From: Frankiaceae bacterium
GTDB lineage: Bacteria; Actinomycetota; Actinomycetes; JAFAQI01
DNA: 49,527 nucleotides
Assembly (NCBI GenBank): GCA_030840525.1
Contig: JAVEEI010000189.1
Span: 1 to 49,527 of the forward strand
Reading direction: 5' to 3'
The notes beneath the pieces were generated by a model that was not told the DNA's origin, ran no database searches, and worked only from the letters and a program-made list of their open reading frames with translations. Positions within the stretch are counted from its first letter, which is position 1. The number at the start of each line of letters is the position of its first letter. Shown here piece by piece: positions 24,577 through 33,644 of the stretch. Position numbers and translations under genes: made by a program.

Positions 24577-25059
24577 TCAGGCCGACAAGACTTCGTCGAG
24601 GAGGAGCTCAGCCTTGTCTTCGTTGGTGCCTTCGGCCAGGGCGAGCTCGCTCACCAGGATCTGGCGAGCCTTCGCGAGCATCCGCTTCTCGCCCGCGGAC
24701 AGGCCGCGCTCGCGGTCGCGCCGCCACAGGTCGCGGACGACCTCGGCGACCTTGTTGACGTCGCCCGAGGCGATCTTCTCGACGTTGGCCTTGTAGCGCC
24801 GCGACCAGTTGGTCGGCTCTTCGGTGTGCGGGGCCTTGAGGATCTCGAACACCCGCTCCAAGCCGTCCTGTCCGACGACGTCGCGAACGCCGACGTACTC
24901 CGCGTTGTCGGCGGGCACCCGCACGGTGAGGTCACCCTGCGCGACCTTGAGAACGAGGTACATCCGCTCCTCGCCCTTGATCGTGCGGGTCTCGATGGCT
25001 TCGATCAGTGCAGCCCCATGATGGGGGTAGACGACAGTCTCGCCGACCTCGAACGTCAT
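24577..25059 (-). CDS. carD: CarD-family RNA polymerase-binding transcription factor
   Basis: Global initiation factor, 160 residues. It binds the beta subunit and stabilises open complexes at rRNA and many housekeeping promoters, and is essential in mycobacteria. The N-terminal RNAP-interaction (Tudor-like) domain begins [20 protein letters not shown]. The C-terminal helical domain has the DNA-contacting Trp region [16 protein letters not shown] and [22 protein letters not shown]. The ATG at 25059 has GGGGAG upstream. TAACCT at 25086-25091 (minus strand) is a fair -10, but I found no matching -35. Confidence 0.95.
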   Translation of the reverse strand: MTFEVGETVVYPHHGAALIEAIETRTIKGEERMYLVLKVAQGDLTVRVPADNAEYVGVRDVVGQDGLERVFEILKAPHTEEPTNWSRRYKANVEKIASGDVNKVAEVVRDLWRRDRERGLSAGEKRMLAKARQILVSELALAEGTNEDKAELLLDEVLSA

Positions 25060-25229
25060 ACGTGTGCTCCCCTTCCGCTTGCCCAAGGTTAGCACGCGAT
25101 CTTCCCGCGCGGCGACCGGTTCCGTGACAAAACCGCAGGTCAAGGGCCTAATTCGAGCCCCGATGGGTCTTGACAACCGGTAGCGAACGTGCCTGTCCAG
25201 GTCGCCGCGGCTGCGCGCATACTGAACCC

Positions 25230-25955
25230 GTGCCGGACGACGCCGCGTGGGCTGACCACCTCGTCGTGCCCGACGACGCGCGCGAGCTGGCGCCCGACGT
25301 CGACGCCTACCACCGCGAGCTGCGCGCCGCCCGGCGGGCCCGGCGGTGGGGCTGGCTGACCGGTTCGCGGGCCTGGCAGCGGTGGAGCTTCCCGATCGGC
25401 ATGGCCGCCGGCGCGCTGTCGCTGGCGCTGCTGATGTTCGTGCTGCTGGCGTTCGAGAGCGCCCCCGGCAAGCCTGCGCGTCTGGCCGCGACGCCGCTCG
25501 CGTCGCCGTCGTACGCACCCGGTACGCGGTACGGGCTGCTGCCGGACACGCCGCTCGCGTCGGCGCCGCAGGGCACGACCGGCAGCGCGCGTTCGGCGCT
25601 GTCGCTGCGGCCGGCGTTGGTCGCGCTCGTCCCGATCCCGTGCCGGTGCGGGGACGTCGTCGCCGCGCTCGCGAAACAGGCCCGCATCGTCGGCGTGCGC
25701 CTCGACGTCGTCGCGCCGGGCAGTCGCGACGCGGAGGTCTCGGCGCTGCCCGGACAGGTGCGCGGCGTCACACCCTGGTACGACGGCACCGGCGCGCTCG
25801 CAGCGGCGTACGGCGCGCACGGCGTGACGGTCCTCGTGGTCGACCCGGACGGGGTCGTGTCGTTCGTCCGGCGGGACACGACGGTCGACCTGGCGCGGTC
25901 GCTGCCGGTGCAGAGCCTGCTGCTGTTGCCGCCGTACGTAAGCGACGCCGGCTGA
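25230..25955 (+). CDS. Single-pass membrane protein, possibly thioredoxin-like exported domain
   Basis: 241 residues, not confidently recognised. A cytoplasmic N-terminus of about 50 residues, one membrane segment (about 57-78), a variable linker, then an extracytoplasmic domain (about 125-235) with [18 protein letters not shown] (a CxC pair where thioredoxins have CxxC), [15 protein letters not shown] and [16 protein letters not shown], a pattern like a thiol-disulfide or peroxiredoxin fold. It begins a plus-strand run with UbiA, SCO1 and a lipoprotein. The GTG at 25230 is preceded 6 nt upstream by CATACT, consistent with a leaderless mRNA. A redox role in oxidase or copper-site assembly is only a guess from the neighbours. 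Confidence 0.78.
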   Translation: MPDDAAWADHLVVPDDARELAPDVDAYHRELRAARRARRWGWLTGSRAWQRWSFPIGMAAGALSLALLMFVLLAFESAPGKPARLAATPLASPSYAPGTRYGLLPDTPLASAPQGTTGSARSALSLRPALVALVPIPCRCGDVVAALAKQARIVGVRLDVVAPGSRDAEVSALPGQVRGVTPWYDGTGALAAAYGAHGVTVLVVDPDGVVSFVRRDTTVDLARSLPVQSLLLLPPYVSDAG

Positions 25956-25972
25956 AGCCCACCGCGGCGGGG

Positions 25973-26797
25973 GTGCGAGCGGGCACGCTGCTGCTCGCCG
26001 CCCACCCGTTGCCCAGCGCGGCGGTCACCGCCTTCGCCGCAGCGACCGGCGCAGCCGCCGGGCTCGGTGCCGGCCGCGCGGCCCTGCTCGCGGCCGCCGT
26101 CTTCGTCGGCCAGCTCTCGATCGGCTGGGCCAACGACTACGTCGACGCCGGCCGCGACCGCGCGGTCGGCCGGCCGGACAAGCCGCTCGCCCGGCGCGCG
26201 CTGCCGGACGGTGCCGTCGGCGTCGCCGCCGGGGTCGCGCTGCTCGCCGACGTACCGCTGTCACTAGCGCTCGGCGCCCGGGCCGGCGCGGCGCACCTCG
26301 CCGCCGTCGGCAGCGCATGGATGTACGACGCACTGCTGAAGCCGACGGTCGCGAGCTTCGTCCCGTACGCCGTCTCGTTCGGCCTGCTTCCGGTCGTGAT
26401 CGCCGGGACGCTGCCGGGCGGGCCGCGGCCGCGACTGCTGATCGTCGTCGCGGCCGCGCTGATGGGCCTGGCGGCACACTTCGCGAACACGGTCGGCGAC
26501 ACCGCCGACGACGAGCGCACCGGCGTACGCGGGCTGCCGCAGCGGGTCGGGCCGGCGCGGTCGCTCATGGCGTCGGCGGTCCTCGTCGCCGCGGCGGCGG
26601 GGTGCCTCGTGGCGGTGACGGACGCCGCCGCGCCCGCGCTCGCGGCCGCCGCCGTCGACGTCGTCGCACTGGCCGTCGTCGGCCGGGTCGCGACCCGGTC
26701 CGGCTCGCGGCGGCTCGCGTTCCGGGCGCTGTTGCTCGCTGTCGCCGTACTGGTCGCGGCGTTCGTCGGGTCCGGCGGAGACCGGCTCGTCGGGTGA
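25973..26797 (+). CDS. UbiA-family prenyltransferase
   Basis: Integral membrane protein of 274 residues with about eight hydrophobic segments. UbiA enzymes attach polyprenyl chains to aromatic or sugar acceptors in a Mg2+-dependent reaction. The first Asp-rich motif is NDYVDAGRDRAVGRPDKP (about 50-67) and the second is NTVGDTADDERTG (about 178-190). The Arg-Pro-Asp-Lys-Pro sequence fits UbiA/MenA-like rather than DPPR-ribose transferases. The GTG at 25973 starts 17 nt after the upstream stop; no good ribosome site is seen. Next to SCO1, a link to quinone or haem chemistry for respiration is tempting, but the acceptor is unknown. Confidence 0.85.
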   Translation: MRAGTLLLAAHPLPSAAVTAFAAATGAAAGLGAGRAALLAAAVFVGQLSIGWANDYVDAGRDRAVGRPDKPLARRALPDGAVGVAAGVALLADVPLSLALGARAGAAHLAAVGSAWMYDALLKPTVASFVPYAVSFGLLPVVIAGTLPGGPRPRLLIVVAAALMGLAAHFANTVGDTADDERTGVRGLPQRVGPARSLMASAVLVAAAAGCLVAVTDAAAPALAAAAVDVVALAVVGRVATRSGSRRLAFRALLLAVAVLVAAFVGSGGDRLVG

Positions 26798-26829
26798 ACC
26801 CGCGCCGGCGCGGTTGCGAAGATAGGGGC

Positions 26830-27465
26830 GTGTACCGGGGTCTCGCCGCGGCTGTCGCGCTCGCCGCCGCGATGGCCACGGCGTGCTCCGGCTCGCCGCA
26901 CAAGACGCCGCAGCCGGTCGACAACGTGGCGCTGCACGGGGCCAAGCCGGAGACGTCGCAACCGCGGCCGGACTTCACTCTTACCGACACCGCCGGGCAG
27001 AGCTACGACTTCGGCAAGCGCACCCGCGGCAAGGTGACGCTGCTCTACTTCGGCTACACCAACTGCCCCGACGAGTGCCCGACGTCGATGGCCGACGTCG
27101 CGGCGGCGCTGCGGTCCGTGCCGTCGGCCGTCGCGGCGCAGGTGACCGTCGTGTTCGCGACGACCGACCCGTGGCGCGACAACGCGAAGGTGGTGCGCGC
27201 GTGGCTCGACCGGTTCCACCCGCCGGCGCCGTTCGTCGGCTTGACCGGCAGTCCGGGCGAGGTCGCGGGCGCCGAGACGACGATGGGCATGCCGATCTCG
27301 ACCCGCGAACCCAGGGCCAAGGGGCAGAAACCCGGTCAGTACTCTGTGAGCCACTTCGCGGCCGTGATCGTCTACGGTCGTGACGACCGGCTCGCGACGC
27401 TCTATCCGTCGGGCGTCGTACCGGCCGACATCGCCGCCGATTTGAAGGTCCTCGTCAAGGGGTGA
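26830..27465 (+). CDS. SCO1/SenC-family copper metallochaperone lipoprotein
   Basis: 211 residues. A lipoprotein signal ends at ATACSGS (Cys about 19). The thioredoxin-fold domain has the copper-binding CxxxC in YTNCPDECPTSMADV and the third ligand His in YSVSHFAAVIVYG. SCO1 proteins deliver copper to the CuA centre of cytochrome c oxidase or act in thiol redox. The GTG at 26830 leads directly into the signal peptide. The stop overlaps the next gene by 4 nt (GTGA), so both products are probably made together at the membrane. Confidence 0.93.
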   Translation: MYRGLAAAVALAAAMATACSGSPHKTPQPVDNVALHGAKPETSQPRPDFTLTDTAGQSYDFGKRTRGKVTLLYFGYTNCPDECPTSMADVAAALRSVPSAVAAQVTVVFATTDPWRDNAKVVRAWLDRFHPPAPFVGLTGSPGEVAGAETTMGMPISTREPRAKGQKPGQYSVSHFAAVIVYGRDDRLATLYPSGVVPADIAADLKVLVKG

Positions 27466-28007
27466 GGCACGCAGTGGGACCGATCCGAACGCTCGTGGTC
27501 GCCGCGGTCGCCGCCGGGTCGCTGAGCGGGTGCGCGGCCGGGCTGCACGACGAGACGAGCAGCGAGCGGTCGACGCCGTACGTCGGCGGTGCGGTCGTGG
27601 GCGGGCTGAAGATTCGCGACGTCGCGGTTATCGCGTCAGCAGGCACGTCCGGCGCGACGCCGGCGTCATCGCCGTCGCCGGGAGACACCGGTACGACGCA
27701 GGGGTCGTTGACGATGGTCATCGTCAACGACGGCACCTCCCCCGACAACATCACCGGCGTGCAGGTCGGCGACGGCGGCTCGGTGACACCGACCAACCCG
27801 GACGCGTCCGGCACCGTCAATCCGGGTCAGTCGCTCATCTTCGGCGGCGGCGCCGCGGCCGGCTCGACCGGTCCGGCCAACGACCTCTCGATCAGCGGGC
27901 TGGCCGCGCCGCTCGTCCCCGGCACGACGGTGAAGGTGACCGTCGCGTTCCAGAACGCGGGCGACGTCGTACTTCAGGTGCCGGTGCTCAGCGGGCCGGC
28001 TGCCTGA
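27462..28007 (+). CDS. Exported lipoprotein of unknown function, coupled to SCO1
   Basis: 181 residues. Lipobox LSGC (Cys about 24) follows an N-terminal hydrophobic stretch. The mature part is Gly/Ser/Thr-rich with an immunoglobulin-like beta pattern (GSLTMVIVNDG, DNITGVQVGDGGSV, TTVKVTVAFQNAGDVVLQVPV), resembling the fold of copper chaperones of the PCu(A)C or cupredoxin kind. However, no Met/His copper ligands of the PCu(A)C motif are present. The GTG at 27462 overlaps the SCO1 stop by 4 nt. Co-occurrence with SCO1 suggests a part in metal delivery or oxidase assembly; this is inference. Confidence 0.8.
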   Translation: MRHAVGPIRTLVVAAVAAGSLSGCAAGLHDETSSERSTPYVGGAVVGGLKIRDVAVIASAGTSGATPASSPSPGDTGTTQGSLTMVIVNDGTSPDNITGVQVGDGGSVTPTNPDASGTVNPGQSLIFGGGAAAGSTGPANDLSISGLAAPLVPGTTVKVTVAFQNAGDVVLQVPVLSGPAA

Positions 28008-28010
28008 GGG

Positions 28011-28757
28011 CTAGCGCCCCTGGTTCTTGACCGCTTCGATTGCCGCGGCGGCGGCCTCGGGGTCGAGGTAGCGACCGCCGCGCTCGCGCGGCCGGAGCGA
28101 GTCGTCGAGCTCGTACACCAGCGGTATGCCGGTCGGGATGTTGAGCCCGACGATGGTCGCGTCGTCGATGCCGTCGAGGTGTTTCACCATGGCCCGCAAC
28201 GAGTTTCCGTGCGCCGCGACTAACACCGTACGGCCGGCGCGCAGGTCCGGCACGATCGCGTCGTACCAGTACGGCAGCAGCCGCGCGACGACGTCCTTGA
28301 GGCACTCGGTGCGCGGCACGACCTCCGGCGCGAGCGCGGCGTAGCGCGGGTCGCCGACCTGCGACCACTCGTCGTCGTCGGCCAGCGGTGGCGGCGGCGT
28401 GTCGTAGGAGCGGCGCCAGACCATGAACTGCTCGTCGCCGAACTCTTCGAGGGTCTGCTTCTTGTCCTTGCCCTGCAACGCGCCGTAGTGACGTTCGTTC
28501 AGCCGCCACGACCTGCGTACGGGAACCCAGTGCCGGTCGCACGCGTCGAGCGCGATGGTCGCGGTGCGGATCGCGCGGCGCAGAACCGACGTGTGCAGTA
28601 CGTCGGGCAGTAGCTTCTCGGCGGCGAGCAGCCGGCCACCGGCCGCGGCTTCGTCCGTACCCTTCGCGGACAGGTCGACGTCGACCCAGCCGGTGAAGAG
28701 GTTCTTCGCGTTCCACTCGCTCTCGCCGTGGCGGAGCAGCACGAGGGTGCCGGTCAC
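28011..28757 (-). CDS. gpmA: 2,3-bisphosphoglycerate-dependent phosphoglycerate mutase
   Basis: Glycolytic enzyme of 248 residues interconverting 3- and 2-phosphoglycerate through a phosphohistidine. The active-site motif is [19 protein letters not shown] (His about 10). Further signatures are [17 protein letters not shown], the Glu-Cys-Leu substrate loop, and the second His in [11 protein letters not shown]. The GTG at 28757 overlaps the ybjN-like stop by 4 nt (GTGA). The mshA-ybjN-gpmA order is shared with mycobacteria. Confidence 0.96.
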   Translation of the reverse strand: MTGTLVLLRHGESEWNAKNLFTGWVDVDLSAKGTDEAAAGGRLLAAEKLLPDVLHTSVLRRAIRTATIALDACDRHWVPVRRSWRLNERHYGALQGKDKKQTLEEFGDEQFMVWRRSYDTPPPPLADDDEWSQVGDPRYAALAPEVVPRTECLKDVVARLLPYWYDAIVPDLRAGRTVLVAAHGNSLRAMVKHLDGIDDATIVGLNIPTGIPLVYELDDSLRPRERGGRYLDPEAAAAAIEAVKNQGR

Positions 28758-29251
28758 CCCGACAACCTACGGGCGGGGTCGGCGAAGGACGCGAAGGCAC
28801 GCAGGTTCGCGAGCGACTCGCCGCGCTTGACCCGCCAGTCCCACTCCCGCTCGATGCTGGTGCGGAAGCCGAGCTTGAGCGCCTGGTCGAACCACTCGTC
28901 GGCGTACGTCAGCACCGAACCGAGGACGCGGTCGATCGTGTCGGCGTCGACCGCGGACAGCGGCAGCCGGCCGGCGAGGTAGACGTCGCCGACGTTGTCG
29001 ACGGCGAACGACACCGCGAACATTCTGGCGTTGCGCTCGAGCAGCCACTTGTAGAACTCGGCGGCGTTCTCGTCCGGCTTGCGGACGAAGAACGCCTCGA
29101 CGTGCAGCGAGTGGTCGCCGACGACGAGCCACGTCATCGTGGCGAGCTTGTGCGTCCCGGGCAGCTTCACCAGGAACGCGCCCGGTTGCGCCTCTTCGTA
29201 CTCGAGCTCGTGCTCGACGAGCACGTCGCGTACGACGGCTGCCGGGGTCAT
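28754..29251 (-). CDS. YbjN-domain protein
   Basis: 165 residues with a YbjN (secretion-chaperone-like) fold: [25 protein letters not shown] is split by the domain core, then [34 protein letters not shown] and [14 protein letters not shown]. The protein sits between mshA and gpmA in many actinomycetes; its function is unknown. The ATG at 29249-29251 overlaps the mshA stop (ATGA), which decides the start over an ATG at 29266 five codons upstream. It is translated in coupling with both neighbours. Confidence 0.9.
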   Translation of the reverse strand: MTPAAVVRDVLVEHELEYEEAQPGAFLVKLPGTHKLATMTWLVVGDHSLHVEAFFVRKPDENAAEFYKWLLERNARMFAVSFAVDNVGDVYLAGRLPLSAVDADTIDRVLGSVLTYADEWFDQALKLGFRTSIEREWDWRVKRGESLANLRAFASFADPARRLSG

Positions 29252-30528
29252 GCCGGCGTTGGGCATGCCGGTGTCGGCGCGAGCGACGACGCGGCCATGG
29301 CGTCGGCGTACGCGTCGAGCACCCGGTCGGCCGTGACCTCCCAGCCGAACCCGGACGCGTGCGCGACGGCACCCCGCGAGTACGCGTCCAGCCGGCCGCG
29401 GTCGGCGAGCAGGGCCGCGACCGCGGCGGCGTAGTCGCCCGGGTCGTGGCCGGCGACGAGCACGCCGGACCGGCCGTCGGCGACCGCCGTACGCAGGCCG
29501 CCGACACTCGCGGCGACGACCGGCGTACCGCAGGCCTGCGACTCGACCGCGACGAGACCGAACGACTCGGTGTACGACGGGACGACGGTGAGGTCGGCGG
29601 CGCGGTAGTAGTCGGCGAGGCACTCCTGGCGCACCGGCCGCTCGAACCTGGTGAGGTCGGCGATGCCCAATGCACCGGCGAGTTTCTGCTGCTGCTCGGG
29701 CTCGGCGAGGCCGGACCCGCTCGGGCCGCCGACGATGACGACGCGCAGCCGGTCGCGCAGCTCCGGGTCGCGCGCGACCAGCGAAGCCGCCGCGCGCAGC
29801 AAGACGTCCGGAGCCTTGAGCGGTTGCAGCCGGCCGACGAACAACAGCACGACCGCGTCGGGCTCGAGCCCGAGCCGGGCCCGCGCGGCGGCGCGGTTGC
29901 CGGGCGCGAACACGCGCAGGTCGACGCCGGGCGCGATCGTGACCAGCTTCGCCGGGTCGGCGTCGTACAGCCGGGTCAGCGCGTCGGCCTCGTCGGCGGT
30001 CGACGCGATCAGCCGGTCGGCCTCGGCGACGACCTGCGCCTCGCCGATGGCGCGCGCGTTGGGCTCGGGGGTGTCACCGTCGGCGAGCGCGGTGTTCTTC
30101 ACCCGCGCCATCGTGTGCATCGAGTGCACCAGCGGAACGCCCCAGCGCTCCTTCGCCAGCCAGCCGACCTGGCCGGACAGCCAGTAGTGCGAGTGCACCA
30201 GGTCGAAGTAGCCGGGCTCGTTCATGGCCTCGACCCGCAGCACGCCCGAAGTGAAGGCGCACAGTTGCGCCGGCAGCTCGTTCTTGTCGAGGCCTTCGTA
30301 CGGTCCCGCGGTGATGTGCCGGACCGTGACGCCGTCGCTGAGAGCAACCCGCGCCGGCAGGTCGCTCGACGTAGCGCGGGTGAAGATCTCGACCTCGACG
30401 CCGCGCGCGGCCAGCCGCTTCGCGACCTCGCAGATGTAGACGTTCATGCCGCCGGCGTCGCCCGCGCCGGGCTGGTCGAGCGGGGAGGTGTGCACGGACA
30501 GAGTGGCGACACGACGCGGGAGCCTCAC
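29248..30528 (-). CDS. mshA: D-inositol-3-phosphate glycosyltransferase (mycothiol synthesis)
   Basis: GT4 (GT-B) enzyme of 426 residues. It transfers GlcNAc from UDP-GlcNAc to 1L-inositol 1-phosphate, the committed step of mycothiol, the actinobacterial thiol. The signatures are [18 protein letters not shown] (Gly-rich acceptor loop), [28 protein letters not shown], the donor-site [14 protein letters not shown] and the E-x7-E block [21 protein letters not shown]. The GTG at 30528 has GGAGG 6 nt upstream. It is the first gene of an mshA-ybjN-gpmA unit and diverges from the SDR operon. Confidence 0.96.
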   Translation of the reverse strand: MRLPRRVATLSVHTSPLDQPGAGDAGGMNVYICEVAKRLAARGVEVEIFTRATSSDLPARVALSDGVTVRHITAGPYEGLDKNELPAQLCAFTSGVLRVEAMNEPGYFDLVHSHYWLSGQVGWLAKERWGVPLVHSMHTMARVKNTALADGDTPEPNARAIGEAQVVAEADRLIASTADEADALTRLYDADPAKLVTIAPGVDLRVFAPGNRAAARARLGLEPDAVVLLFVGRLQPLKAPDVLLRAAASLVARDPELRDRLRVVIVGGPSGSGLAEPEQQQKLAGALGIADLTRFERPVRQECLADYYRAADLTVVPSYTESFGLVAVESQACGTPVVAASVGGLRTAVADGRSGVLVAGHDPGDYAAAVAALLADRGRLDAYSRGAVAHASGFGWEVTADRVLDAYADAMAASSLAPTPACPTPA

Positions 30529-30653
30529 CCGCCACCTCCCTGCGCGGGTCCGTCACCGCCAGCGGATCCAGCGGCCGTACCGTCGCGTCTCCCAAGCCCA
30601 ACCGAGACCCATCCTGCCTGATTCCCGGGCCGAGGCGGCTCCTCGGTCCCGAT

Positions 30654-30667
30654 TAGGCTCGGGTGCA
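30654..30667 (+). promoter_or_regulatory. Leaderless promoter -10 element of the SDR operon
   Basis: TAGGCT (30654-30659) fits TANNNT, is followed by seven bases, and then the ATG at 30667. There is no Shine-Dalgarno sequence. The spacing places the transcription start on the A of ATG. Confidence 0.6.
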
Positions 30668-31425
30668 TGGGCCGGGGAGTTGCCGTCGTCACCGGCGCGA
30701 GCAGTGGGATCGGCGCCGCGACGGCACGACGCCTCGTCGACGAGGGCTACGACGTCGTCGCCGCGGCGCGCCGGGCCGACCGCCTGGAGCGGCTCGCCGC
30801 GGAGACGGGCTGTCGCGCGCACGTCCTCGACGTGACCAGCCAGGCCTCCGTCGACGAGCTCGCCGACGCGGTCGACGCGTGCGCGGTCCTCGTCAACAAC
30901 GCCGGCGGCGCGTTCGGGCTCGCGCCGATCGCCAACGCGTCGGACGACGACTGGCAGCGCATGTACGCCGTCAACGTGCTCGGCACGTTGCGGGTGACGC
31001 GGGCGCTGCTGCCGAAGCTCGTCGCGAGCGGCGACGGTGTCGTCGTCACCGTCACGTCGACGGCCGGGCACGGCGTCTACGAAGGCGGCGCCGGCTACAC
31101 CGCGGCGAAGCACGCCGAGCGCGCGCTGTCCGAGACGCTGCGGCTCGAGCTGTGCGGCGAGCCCGTGCGCGTCGTCGAGATCGCGCCGGGTCTCGTCGCG
31201 ACCGAGGAGTTCTCGCTGGTGCGCTTCGGCGGCGACAAGGCGCGTGCGGACGCGGTGTACGCCGGGGTGCCGGGGCCGCTCGTGGCCGACGACATCGCCG
31301 ACTGCATCGCGTGGGCTGTGACGCGACCGGCGCACGTCAACGTCGACCTGATGGTCGTCAAGCCGCGCGCGCAGGCCGCGTCGTACAAGGTGCACCGGGT
31401 TCCCGTGAGCGACGGCGACGCGTGA
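30667..31425 (+). CDS. Short-chain dehydrogenase/reductase (SDR)
   Basis: Classical SDR of 252 residues using NAD(P). The Rossmann motif TGASSGIGAATARRL lies at about 10-24, NNAGG at about 79, the catalytic Ser in VTSTAGHGVYEGG and Tyr/Lys in GYTAAKHAERA. The basic residues after the second beta strand (ARRADRL) favour NADP(H). Substrate unknown. The stop overlaps the next start by 4 nt (GTGA), beginning a three-gene unit with an uncharacterised protein and an MDMPI-fold enzyme. Confidence 0.93.
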   Translation: MGRGVAVVTGASSGIGAATARRLVDEGYDVVAAARRADRLERLAAETGCRAHVLDVTSQASVDELADAVDACAVLVNNAGGAFGLAPIANASDDDWQRMYAVNVLGTLRVTRALLPKLVASGDGVVVTVTSTAGHGVYEGGAGYTAAKHAERALSETLRLELCGEPVRVVEIAPGLVATEEFSLVRFGGDKARADAVYAGVPGPLVADDIADCIAWAVTRPAHVNVDLMVVKPRAQAASYKVHRVPVSDGDA

Positions 31426-31859
31426 CCGCCGACCACACTCACGTCGTCAGCAACGGCAAGCGCGAGCTCACTCTCGACGAGCTCGCGCTCATGCAGCCGG
31501 GCATGGACCGGCTGATGGCCGAGGTCGGCCCGCGCGCGCACCGGCTCTACTACGCCGCGAAGGCCGGCAACTGGCGGCTGGCCGACTACTTCTTCCGGTC
31601 GATGGTGAAGCAGCTGCGGCTGTGCGCGACCAGCAGACCCAAGTACGACGCGGACATGACGGCGTACCTCGACGAAGACTGCGGGCCGGTGCGGACGGCG
31701 CTGCGCGAGCGCGACCTCGCCGCGTTCGAGACGGCGTACGCGCGGATGGTCGAGCGGGCCAACCACTACCACGGTGTCTTCGGCAAGCCGTACATCGTCT
31801 GGGTGCTGCCGCCGTCGCCACCCGACGACCTGGACCTCTCCGCCGGAGCCGACGAATGA
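31422..31859 (+). CDS. Conserved helical protein of unknown function
   Basis: Not recognised. It has 145 residues and is predicted mostly alpha-helical, without signal peptide or membrane segment. The most distinctive stretches are MQPGMDRLMAEVGPRAHRLY, AAKAGNWRLADYFFRSMVKQ and ERANHYHGVFGKPYIVWVLP, which look like family-level conserved blocks rather than random sequence. The GTG at 31422 and the stop at 31859 overlap both neighbours by 4 nt (GTGA and ATGA), so it is translated with the SDR and the MDMPI-fold protein and probably shares their pathway. His-x-Tyr-His (HYHG) might bind a metal or haem, but this is speculative. Confidence 0.8.
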   Translation: MTADHTHVVSNGKRELTLDELALMQPGMDRLMAEVGPRAHRLYYAAKAGNWRLADYFFRSMVKQLRLCATSRPKYDADMTAYLDEDCGPVRTALRERDLAAFETAYARMVERANHYHGVFGKPYIVWVLPPSPPDDLDLSAGADE

Positions 31860-32584
31860 CGACCCCGCCGTACGCCGAGCTGGTCGCGTTCGTCCGCAGC
31901 GAAGGCGAGGCGATCGTGTCCGCGAGCCGGCAAGGCGTCGACGCGCCGGTGCCGACCTGCGGAGACTGGACCGTCGCGGACCTGTGCCGTCACGTCGGGC
32001 GCGTCTACGGCCGGGTCGCGCACATCGTCTCCGAACGGCTGACCGCGGAGACCGACTACTGGCCAGAGGCGTCGGGCGATCCGGTCGACTGGGTCGCGGA
32101 GTCGCTCGACGACCTGGTCGCCGCGTTGGGCGGATGTGACGCGGATACGCCGGTGTGGAACTGGTCCGGCTCGGCGCCGCACGTCACGTCGTTCTGGGCG
32201 CGGCGGATGGCGCACGAGTCGGCGGTGCACCGGTTCGACGCGCAGCGCGCGCACGGGGTCGCGCAACCGGTCGACGCCGACCTCGCCGGCGACGGCTTGG
32301 ACGAGTTGGTCGACGTCCTGCTGCCGCGCATCATCGCGCGCGACGCGTTGTCGCCGCAGGCCGCGACGTACGTCTTCGCGTCGGTCGAGGACGGCGCGTG
32401 GCGGGTGCGGACCGACGAAGGCGGCGTGAGCCGGATCGATGCCGACGCGGTGCCCGACGTGACGACCCGAGGTACGACGAGCGCGCTGCTGCTGGCCGCG
32501 TACAACCGGGTGCCGTGGACGTCGCTGGAAGTCGTCGGCGACAGCGATGCCCTCGACGCGTGGTCGCGCACCTTCCGGTTCTAA
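31856..32584 (+). CDS. MDMPI/DinB-fold protein (maleylpyruvate isomerase family, mycothiol-dependent type)
   Basis: 242 residues. An N-terminal four-helix DinB-like domain has PVPTCGDWTVADLCRHVGRVY (metal His) and the paired HESAVHRFDA that completes a three-His metal site. A C-terminal MDMPI_C-like domain (about 165-240) ends with the TTSALLLAAYNRVPW block. Members use mycothiol or metal for thiol transfer and isomerisation reactions; most are unassigned. The ATG at 31856 overlaps the upstream stop by 4 nt. Mycothiol synthesis gene mshA is the divergent neighbour. Confidence 0.88.
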   Translation: MTTPPYAELVAFVRSEGEAIVSASRQGVDAPVPTCGDWTVADLCRHVGRVYGRVAHIVSERLTAETDYWPEASGDPVDWVAESLDDLVAALGGCDADTPVWNWSGSAPHVTSFWARRMAHESAVHRFDAQRAHGVAQPVDADLAGDGLDELVDVLLPRIIARDALSPQAATYVFASVEDGAWRVRTDEGGVSRIDADAVPDVTTRGTTSALLLAAYNRVPWTSLEVVGDSDALDAWSRTFRF

Positions 32585-32602
32585 GGCTCCAGCAGCGCGT
32601 AG

Positions 32603-33514
32603 TCAGCAGCCGACGTGCTCAGGCGTGACGCGGAAATCGGCCAAGCAGCGCAGAACGGTGTCGCCGGGCGAGCCGTCGCCGCCCGGACGGTTCTCGTGCG
32701 TCACCCAGACGCGGCCGCCCATCGGCATGTGCACGGCCGGCGCGGGCGTCGACGGCCGGTGCACGACCGCCGCGGGGACGCGGGCCGGACGGCGGACGTG
32801 GCCGGCCGCGGGTAGCTCACGAGGCTTCGGGTGGCTCGCCACCCGGACGACGGCGGCGATAGGGCTCGCGCTGACAGGCCCCGCGCCGATGTGCACGGGA
32901 GCCGCAGCAGTGCCGGCGGCAGGACCGCCCGTCACGAGCAGAACGGAGGCGGCCAGCGTCGCGACCGGGGCGGCAGCGTCGGTGTGCTGCCGGATGGCCG
33001 CGACGCACGCGCCGACGACGCCGAGCGTCTTCGCCCACGCGCGCCGCACCGTCCGGCGCGCTCGCAGCAGGAGGCTCTCCGCGGCTCGCTCGGTCATGCC
33101 CATGATCCGCGCGGCCTCGCGGATGTCGTGGCCGTCGGCCAGCAGCCGCACCAACCGGTAAGCCTTCGGTGACAGATGCTCCCGCGCGACGGCGTCGACC
33201 CAGCGGGCCTCGGCCCGCGCTGCGATGTCCTCGGCGAGGTCGGCCGCGCTCAGCGGTTGCATGCCGGCGAGCCGAACGTCGCGCCGCCGCGACCGGGCCT
33301 GCGCGCGGGCCCGGTCGACCGCCCGCCGCTTCGCGACGGTGACGAGGAAGGCCTCGGTGTTGGCGATCTCGTCGGCCGCCTGCTCCAGAAGCTGAACCAG
33401 GGCGGCCGAGGCGCAGTCCTCCGCGTCTTCACGCGAGTCGACGAGACCCTGAGTCACCCGGACCAATGCCGCCCAGTGGTCGAGCAGCGTGCCTTCTTCG
33501 AGCGCGCAGGTCAT
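32603..33514 (-). CDS. ECF-like sigma factor fused to a membrane segment and exported tail
   Basis: 303 residues. The N-terminal half is a sigma factor: region 2 (about 8-85, LLDHWAALVRVTQGLVDSRE then EDCASAALVQLLEQA and the LVTVAKRRAVDRARAQAR helix) and region 4 (about 113-165, LSPKAYRLVRLLADGHDIRE and ARIMGMTERAAESLLLRAR). It continues through one hydrophobic segment (about 185-207) into a Pro/Ala/Val-rich tail of about 95 residues with two Cys near the end (LRCLADF and EHVGC). The ATG at 33514 follows AAGGGGG by 8 nt; longer upstream starts lack ribosome sites. No separate anti-sigma gene is adjacent; two small exported proteins diverge from it. Confidence 0.85.
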   Translation of the reverse strand: MTCALEEGTLLDHWAALVRVTQGLVDSREDAEDCASAALVQLLEQAADEIANTEAFLVTVAKRRAVDRARAQARSRRRDVRLAGMQPLSAADLAEDIAARAEARWVDAVAREHLSPKAYRLVRLLADGHDIREAARIMGMTERAAESLLLRARRTVRRAWAKTLGVVGACVAAIRQHTDAAAPVATLAASVLLVTGGPAAGTAAAPVHIGAGPVSASPIAAVVRVASHPKPRELPAAGHVRRPARVPAAVVHRPSTPAPAVHMPMGGRVWVTHENRPGGDGSPGDTVLRCLADFRVTPEHVGC

Positions 33515-33644
33515 CAACCATTCCCCCTTGCCGTCCGATTCGACGATGTCGCGCTCGGTTCCTGCCGCGGGTATCGCGTACGCGGGCATCGTTCGAGCGA
33601 CTCCCACGGGCTGCGCTCGATCCCGAGCGCGAGAAGGAGGAGAC

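Noticed and set aside
27462..28007. A PCu(A)C-type copper chaperone
   Set aside because: The fold is plausible but the Met/His copper-binding motif is absent, so no copper-binding function is claimed.
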